The notes below the pieces were generated by a model. That model worked only from the letters and a program-made list of their open reading frames with translations, ran no database searches and was not told where the DNA came from. Shown here in pieces: positions 58,925 through 64,000 of a DNA stretch of 64,000 bases; position 1 is the first letter of the stretch, and each line of letters opens with the position of its first letter. Position numbers and translations under genes: made by a program. Source of the stretch: Sphingobacterium mizutaii (GTDB taxonomy: Bacteria > Bacteroidota > Bacteroidia > Sphingobacteriales > Sphingobacteriaceae). The DNA lies in the NCBI RefSeq assembly GCF_900187125.1, contig NZ_LT906468.1:4464001-4528000 (forward strand), given 5' to 3'.

Positions 58925-60055
58925 TTATTCCTTAGCCATCTCAACGATATCCTTGACAAAAGGCTTAGCTTGATAGTTCCGATCAAAGAGCAATGGATAA
59001 TCTGTCCTCCCTCTTACGGGCCAGTTATTTTTCCAAGAGTCAGCATCCCTTACTCCCCACAAAGTAACTCGGTCAATTTTATCATGATGCTTTAAAAACA
59101 GTGCAAAAAACTCCTTATATCGACTAGCCAACTTGCTTTCCACTTCGGCGGGCAATCCTTCCGCATAAGGGTTTAGGGTTTTATCATATTTGTAAATGGT
59201 ACTGATCTCCGCTCCATGTGAAGGTCCTGGCATCGGCAACACAGAGATATCAAGCTCTGTTACCATCACTTTAACACCTAGCTTAGAATAGGCCAATATG
59301 CTCTCCTCAAAGGTAGCAACAGAGGGATAATCCAGACCCAAATGACCTTGCATCCCTATTCCGTGGATTTTAATCCCCTTCTCCTGGAGGTTGCGGACCA
59401 TCCTCATCACGCCTTCCCTTTTCCCTTTTTGGAACATGGAAAAATCATTATAATACAATTCAGCATTCGGATCCGCCTCATGCGCAAACTGAAAGGCCAA
59501 TTCCATAAAATCTTCTCCAATGATCTTATAAAACTTGCTCTGTCTCCAATCTCCATTGTCCAGTATGGCCTCATTGACTACATCCCAACCCTTTATCCTG
59601 CCCTTGTACCTCGAAACAACAGTCTGGACATGCTTTCGCATCCGTTCGATCAACACTTCCCGAGAAACATCTTTGAAATCCTTGCCAATAAAAAACCAAT
59701 GTGGAGCTTGGGAATGCCAGATCAAAGTGTGTCCAATAAGTCGCAGACCATATTTCTCGCCCAATTCAACAAATCGGTCTGCATCTCTAAAATTAAATTC
59801 ACCTTCATTTGGTTGAAGGTACATGGCTTTCATACAATTCTCCGCAGTAATAGAATTAAATTGAGATGCTATTAATGCTGTAGCCTTTTCATCCCGCCCA
59901 TAAATCTGTTTCAGATTTATAGCAGCCCCTATGTCAAACCTCCCAGCAAATGCCTCCTTTAAGGACAAATCCTTTGACCCTTTCTGCGCCTGGGATTCAT
60001 TCGCAATAAAAAGTAAAGTATAGACAAGAATTAAAACTGTTTTGAGCCTGTACAT
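58925..60055 (-). CDS. GH10 endo-1,4-beta-xylanase
   Basis: 376 residues. Signal peptide ending NESQAQ. GH10 barrel with the acid/base Glu in WDVVNEAI (about 160-167), the nucleophile Glu in VTELDIS (about 265-271), HTLIWHSQAPHWF at substrate strand 3 and WGVRDADSW. Single catalytic domain without a carbohydrate-binding module, exported. It cleaves xylan. It lies 9 nt from the AraC stop and upstream of a second sugar-import start. Confidence 0.95.
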   Translation of the reverse strand: MYRLKTVLILVYTLLFIANESQAQKGSKDLSLKEAFAGRFDIGAAINLKQIYGRDEKATALIASQFNSITAENCMKAMYLQPNEGEFNFRDADRFVELGEKYGLRLIGHTLIWHSQAPHWFFIGKDFKDVSREVLIERMRKHVQTVVSRYKGRIKGWDVVNEAILDNGDWRQSKFYKIIGEDFMELAFQFAHEADPNAELYYNDFSMFQKGKREGVMRMVRNLQEKGIKIHGIGMQGHLGLDYPSVATFEESILAYSKLGVKVMVTELDISVLPMPGPSHGAEISTIYKYDKTLNPYAEGLPAEVESKLASRYKEFFALFLKHHDKIDRVTLWGVRDADSWKNNWPVRGRTDYPLLFDRNYQAKPFVKDIVEMAKE

Positions 60056-60387
60056 AGGTGGAGTTTTATTTAGGTGATTTTGTAAAGGTTTAGGTAAATA
60101 TAGGCAATCCGATCAAAATTCATCTATAGAATTTAAAGATTGATGAATGACTCATTCCTTAATCTGTCAAATTTGGAAATAGGATTTCTGCGTGGCCTTG
60201 GCAAATCGGCACTTATGGTTCTCAATTCGACCAAAATTACTATGTCCCCCCTACGCTTGAGCAATTGGACTTTTTGAATACAGCGCCCATAAGGACTATA
60301 GGAATTGAAAAGAAATAATGTATTTTTAGATGTTGGAGCAAAATATTGATCGATTAATCATTTAATATATTGTTAATACTAGATTAT
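60056..60387. other. Intergenic region, 332 bp
   Basis: A coding-like stretch without a start codon (about 60165-60318, plus strand: WPWQIGTYGSQFDQNYYVPP ... IGIEKK then stop) may be a gene-end remnant. No other feature before the sigma-factor promoter. Confidence 0.4.
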
Positions 60388-60395
60388 TATTTTTG
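60388..60395 (+). promoter_or_regulatory. -7 box of the ECF sigma operon
   Basis: TATTTTTG, 37 nt before the start codon at 60432; matches TAnnTTTG. An earlier ATG at 60393 is inside the box. Confidence 0.6.
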
Positions 60396-60431
60396 CCCCA
60401 ATTTGATAACAGTAGAATTACCAAATCTACC

Positions 60432-60998
60432 ATGAAGATAGAAAACCAAATATTCAAGAATTTGAAGAATGGCGATTTGAATGCCTTTCAACAGGTATTT
60501 GATGGCTATGGTCAATCTATTTTCAACACAGCATACAAAATCCTTAAAAGTAAAGAACAAGCCGAAGAAATAGTACAAGAGACTTTCTTAAAGACTTGGT
60601 TGAACAGAAGTCAAATTGATGAGGCTAAAGATATCTGGCCATTTATCTATGTTATTGCAAAAAGATTATGTTTCAATCAGCTTCGGTCGATGAAGTATGA
60701 TATGCTTGCCCAACAAGAACTACTTCGAAACATGAATGAGAATGTTGAAGACTCTAAGATTCAGCTCTCGGATATACAACAATTACTGGATGAATCAGTA
60801 AAAGCTTTACCAGGCAGACAACGTCAAGTATGGATAATGAGTAGAGAAGAAGGAAAAAGCCATAAAGAAATAGCTGAAGAACTTGGTATCTCTCCAAATA
60901 CCGTAAAAAACTGTTTGGTTCAAACCTTAAAAACCTTACGCCAGACCTTCAAGCAAGCGGATTATTTGTATTTATTGCTTTTTTTCTTTCTGCAATAG
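60432..60998 (+). CDS. ECF RNA polymerase sigma factor
   Basis: 188 residues from the ATG at 60432. Region 2 (AFQQVFDGYGQSIFNTAYKILKSKEQAEEIVQETFLKTW) and region 4 (LPGRQRQVWIMSREEGKSHKEIAEELGISPNTVKNCLVQTLKTLR) are complete. The C-terminus ends in a hydrophobic LYLLLFFFLQ tail. The next gene is a FecR anti-sigma factor, 48 nt downstream, so this is the HEP01-like sigma of a polysaccharide utilization locus. Confidence 0.94.
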   Translation: MKIENQIFKNLKNGDLNAFQQVFDGYGQSIFNTAYKILKSKEQAEEIVQETFLKTWLNRSQIDEAKDIWPFIYVIAKRLCFNQLRSMKYDMLAQQELLRNMNENVEDSKIQLSDIQQLLDESVKALPGRQRQVWIMSREEGKSHKEIAEELGISPNTVKNCLVQTLKTLRQTFKQADYLYLLLFFFLQ

Positions 60999-61045
60999 TC
61001 CTAGCCCCACTCTCGTGTGTACTCTATATAGTTAAACCCTAAAAA

Positions 61046-62206
61046 GTGCACAAAGAACGTTTTAAATATCTTAACCAAAAATTCTTAAACAATAACATTT
61101 CGGAATCAGAATTAACAGAGTATTTCGATATGTTAGAGCAACATGAAGACTTGTTTTATGAATCTTTGGACCAACTCCAAGACATTGACCAAGGAACTGG
61201 TTTCAATAAGGAGCAAGTCTTTCAGAAGATTATTCAGCATGAAGGATTTCTAGATCATGCAAAAACCAGAAGGCTTGGACCCTATAAGTGGATTGCTGTT
61301 GCTTGCTCTATAGCACTTGTGCTAGGATTTATTTTTTATCCAGAAGACAATGCAAGAGAAGGGCTTGTACATGAAACCCCAATGGTTCAGCAACAGACAA
61401 GGACAGCAGGTATAAACAACGGCAAAACCGCCATACAACTTGCGGACGGAACCAGACTAGATATTAATGACATAGACAAGCAAGAGGTAAGCTACCATGG
61501 CGTAGTCCTCTCAAAAATCAATGGGGATTTAATCCGTGTCCAAATGGATGAACAAAATATAGCCAATCCAATAGCATTTCATGAATTCAACACCCCAAAG
61601 GGTACCAGCTACAGTTTGGAATTACCGGATGGTAGCACCGTTCAACTAAACTCTGGATCAAGCTTAAAACTAAAATCTGACTTCAATAAACAAACCCGTG
61701 AAGTTAGCCTTAGCGGTGAGGCGTATTTCGATGTAGCACACAATAAGAACAAGCCTTTTAAGGTAAAAACGAAGGATTACCAGATCCAGGTATTAGGAAC
61801 CCAATTCAACGTTAAATCTTATCCACAATTGACGCAAACCAAAACAAGTTTAGTTAATGGTTCTGTGGAAGTCAATACTGCTGCCAAAGCATTGAAATTA
61901 GTTCCTGGAGAACAGGCCAGAGCTGGAAAGAGCATTCAACTAACCAAGGGTAAAGCCAATTTCCGTGAAGACTTGGCTTGGAGAGATGGTTATTTCCGAT
62001 TTAATAACGCAAGTATAGAGGATATAATGAGTGATATAAGTACCTGGTACAATATCACAGATATCCGCTATGAACTAAATACCGATGAACGCTTTACAGG
62101 TTCTATCGTTAGGAGCAGAAGTTTAGAAGAAGTATTAACAGCTATGGAAAAAATTGCCGATCTAAAATTCGACATGAAAGAAGGGAGGGTAATCGTAAGA
62201 AATTAA
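61046..62206 (+). CDS. FecR-family anti-sigma factor
   Basis: 386 residues, GTG start. A cytoplasmic anti-sigma segment (1-80), one membrane helix (about 92-108, WIAVACSIALVLGFIFY), a FecR domain (about 180-280, FNTPKGTSYSLELPDGSTVQLNSGSSLKL) and a C-terminal STN-like DUF4974 domain (ASIEDIMSDISTWYNI). It holds back the preceding sigma factor until the SusC receptor binds substrate. Confidence 0.94.
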   Translation: MHKERFKYLNQKFLNNNISESELTEYFDMLEQHEDLFYESLDQLQDIDQGTGFNKEQVFQKIIQHEGFLDHAKTRRLGPYKWIAVACSIALVLGFIFYPEDNAREGLVHETPMVQQQTRTAGINNGKTAIQLADGTRLDINDIDKQEVSYHGVVLSKINGDLIRVQMDEQNIANPIAFHEFNTPKGTSYSLELPDGSTVQLNSGSSLKLKSDFNKQTREVSLSGEAYFDVAHNKNKPFKVKTKDYQIQVLGTQFNVKSYPQLTQTKTSLVNGSVEVNTAAKALKLVPGEQARAGKSIQLTKGKANFREDLAWRDGYFRFNNASIEDIMSDISTWYNITDIRYELNTDERFTGSIVRSRSLEEVLTAMEKIADLKFDMKEGRVIVRN

Positions 62207-62221
62207 CCTAATGTAAAATAA

Positions 62222-62243
62222 CGGAAGCGCGGCCACGCTTCCG
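62222..62243 (+). terminator. Hairpin between fecR and susC
   Basis: CGGAAGCG-CGGCCA-CGCTTCCG, with no T-run after it. It may lower readthrough or stabilise RNA ends. Confidence 0.45.
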
Positions 62244-62303
62244 CTCAAATCGTATGGGATAAAGTCCTTATTAACTTTGAATTATTTACCCAACACTAAT
62301 CAA

Positions 62304-64000
62304 ATGTATTATTTTTTTACTAGAAATCCCTACCCTAAGCAGTTGGGGTTAAGAAAACTACTGTTAATTATGAAACTGGTTTCGCTGTTGTTACTTGGAA
62401 CCATGCTACATGTTAGTGCATCTACCCTTGGACAGAAAGTTTCTGTCCATGCCAAGCGAGCAACATTACAAGAAATATTGCAGGATATCCAAAATCAAAC
62501 GAACTACGATTTTCTATACAGCAATACCCAGCTTAAACATGTGGATAAGATTGATGTTTCTATGAAGAACAAAGACCTTCGGGAGGTTCTTCAAAAAGTG
62601 CTGACACCACAAGGTTTGGTATTCTTTGTAGAGGACAATATGGTGCTAATAAAGTCGCGAAAGGAGTTAGCGGCTAGTCCAGAATTGGTCCAACGCGTGA
62701 TTGAAGGATATGTAAAGGATGAACAGGGCCAACCTATCTCAGGTGTTTCTGTTTCCCTTCAAAACAGCAATCTGGCTGCCGCATCAGATGGAAAAGGATA
62801 TTTCAGATTACAGAGTCCTACAGCGCAAGCGACTATTTCTGTTAGTGCGATGGGCTACTCGACCCAAGTAATCCAGGTTACTGGATCCGCACCTTTACAA
62901 ATCATTCTAAAAGAAGCTGTATCTGATCTAGATGAAGTTGTTGTTGTTGGATATGGTGTACAAAAGAAAGCCAATTTAACGGGTGCTGTATCCCAAGTAA
63001 ATGCTGAAGATATTGCATTGCGTCCAGATGCCAACATTGCGACTACCTTACAAGGACTAATGCCTGGATTAAACATCCAAATGAATGATGGTGATCCATC
63101 GGCTACTCCAGACATCAACGTACGTGGGTTCAACTCCATCAATGGTGGCAGTCCTTTGGTCTTAATCGATGGTATCGAAGGCAATATCACACGTGTAAAT
63201 CCGAATGACATTGAAAGTGTTACGGTGTTAAAAGATGCTTCCTCTGCTTCAATTTATGGTGCCCGCGGTGCTTTTGGTGTTATTTTAATCACCACTAAAA
63301 CAGGAAAAGCGGGAACAACCTCCATCGCCTATACCAATAACTTCGGTTGGACATCTCCTACCGCTAGAACCGATTATATTTCTGACCCTTACATCTACGG
63401 AAGAACAGTTGATGCGGCATTATATGGTTACAATGGAACTTCTTATACCAACTACAACGCTATGGATTGGGAAACCATTAAAATGGTTGCTAATGGAGAA
63501 ATCGAACCTTTCCATGAACTGCAAAACAATGGATCTTACAAGTTTTTTCACAAGTCCAATTGGTGGGATCACCTATTTAAAAAACAACAAGCCTCAAGCT
63601 TCCATAACATCTCCATTTCTGGAGGTACTGATAAGTTAAAAGGATATTTATCGGGACGCGTATTCAAAAGAGAGAGCATTAACAACATCAATGAAGATGC
63701 TGACATGGACCGTCAAAACTTAAAAGCAAACTTAGTATTTACACCATACCCGTGGTTAGAAATCTCCAATAATACGCAGTTCATCAACGAAAAAGATAAA
63801 GACTACGGTGGTTATACCAATGGTTTCGGAGGTCTTTGGAGCACGACGACTTGGTACAATTTGATGGCCTTCTACCCGATTATGGTTGATGGCATCCCTA
63901 CGGACATTGGTACAGGTACTGGTGGCCAGGGTGGTAATGCTGGTCTCCATTCCAATAAGACATGGCGCTTATTCAATAACGAAGAATTCACCAATACCTT
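62304..64000 (+). CDS. SusC/RagA-family receptor with STN domain (right edge cut)
   Basis: 565 residues visible. N-terminal leader and signal peptide (LLLLGTMLHVSASTLGQ). STN secretin/TonB domain (VSVHAKRATLQEILQDIQNQTNYDFLYSN, about 50-120) that talks to FecR. Carboxypeptidase-regulatory-like domain (VIEGYVKDEQGQPISGVSV, about 132-200), then DEVVVVGYGVQKKANLTGAVSQV and a SusC plug (SVTVLKDASSASIYGARGAFGVILITTKTGKAG). The barrel continues past the window. A SusD gene should follow. Confidence 0.95.
   Translation, partial: MYYFFTRNPYPKQLGLRKLLLIMKLVSLLLLGTMLHVSASTLGQKVSVHAKRATLQEILQDIQNQTNYDFLYSNTQLKHVDKIDVSMKNKDLREVLQKVLTPQGLVFFVEDNMVLIKSRKELAASPELVQRVIEGYVKDEQGQPISGVSVSLQNSNLAAASDGKGYFRLQSPTAQATISVSAMGYSTQVIQVTGSAPLQIILKEAVSDLDEVVVVGYGVQKKANLTGAVSQVNAEDIALRPDANIATTLQGLMPGLNIQMNDGDPSATPDINVRGFNSINGGSPLVLIDGIEGNITRVNPNDIESVTVLKDASSASIYGARGAFGVILITTKTGKAGTTSIAYTNNFGWTSPTARTDYISDPYIYGRTVDAALYGYNGTSYTNYNAMDWETIKMVANGEIEPFHELQNNGSYKFFHKSNWWDHLFKKQQASSFHNISISGGTDKLKGYLSGRVFKRESINNINEDADMDRQNLKANLVFTPYPWLEISNNTQFINEKDKDYGGYTNGFGGLWSTTTWYNLMAFYPIMVDGIPTDIGTGTGGQGGNAGLHSNKTWRLFNNEEFTNT

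Overview
The window looks like a chromosome segment of a Bacteroidota bacterium, most likely Sphingobacteriaceae (Sphingobacterium-like). Evidence read from the sequence: two SusC-type receptors and a SusD lipoprotein, an ECF sigma/FecR pair, promoters of the Bacteroidota type (TTTG, about 19-21 nt, TAnnTTTG), an almost complete lack of Shine-Dalgarno sites, and a 16S gene that resembles Sphingobacterium from memory. No database was searched, so the genus is an inference.

Layout. 1-3.9 kb: an RNA methyltransferase running off the left edge, a START-like protein, two small exported proteins and a porin. 3.9-5.2 kb: an AT-rich gene-free stretch and what I read as the decayed 3' part of a group II intron (minus strand). 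5.3-8.0 kb: a propeller/HEAT/cytochrome c fusion. 8.3-14.3 kb: a complete rRNA operon on the minus strand (16S, tRNA-Ile, tRNA-Ala, 23S, 5S) with two promoters, a terminator, processing stems, and an inverted pair of repeats just outside it. 14.5-27.9 kb: mostly housekeeping genes (def, miaA, ribonuclease E/G, HU, a 29-residue bS22-like protein) plus an autoregulated BlaI/M56 pair with a 7 x 23-residue repeat tail. 27.9-33.4 kb: small exported and hypothetical proteins and a TonB-receptor remnant. One small gene here has a perfect 12-nt inverted repeat that covers its Shine-Dalgarno sequence. 33.9-45.7 kb: SusC/SusD, an SdiA-regulated-like/phosphoesterase pair, a GH92 glycosidase, an AlkD-like protein and an ArsR/SRPBCC pair. 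45.7-60 kb: an accessory sugar-metabolism zone (enolase-superfamily enzyme, 3-keto-disaccharide hydrolase family, GT-D glycosyltransferase, NamZ-like protein, and a three-gene operon of sugar isomerase, Gfo/Idh oxidoreductase and a giant ThuA/propeller/HEAT/cupredoxin fusion opposite an AraC regulator), then a GH10 xylanase. 60.4-64 kb: ECF sigma, FecR and an STN-containing SusC that runs off the right edge, which is the start of a polysaccharide utilization locus.

How the genes may work together. Several exported or redox-linked sugar proteins (5292-7970, 21565-22737, 47038-47835, 52138-57697) fit a scheme in which glycosides are oxidised, cleaved or isomerised and electrons pass to periplasmic carriers. 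One propeller protein ends in a c-type cytochrome and the other in a cupredoxin, so they may use different electron acceptors. This scheme is an inference. Several genes are visibly broken: a GH114-type lipoprotein with two compensating frameshifts at homopolymers, a TonB-receptor remnant, the intron, and a small decayed gene near 39 kb.
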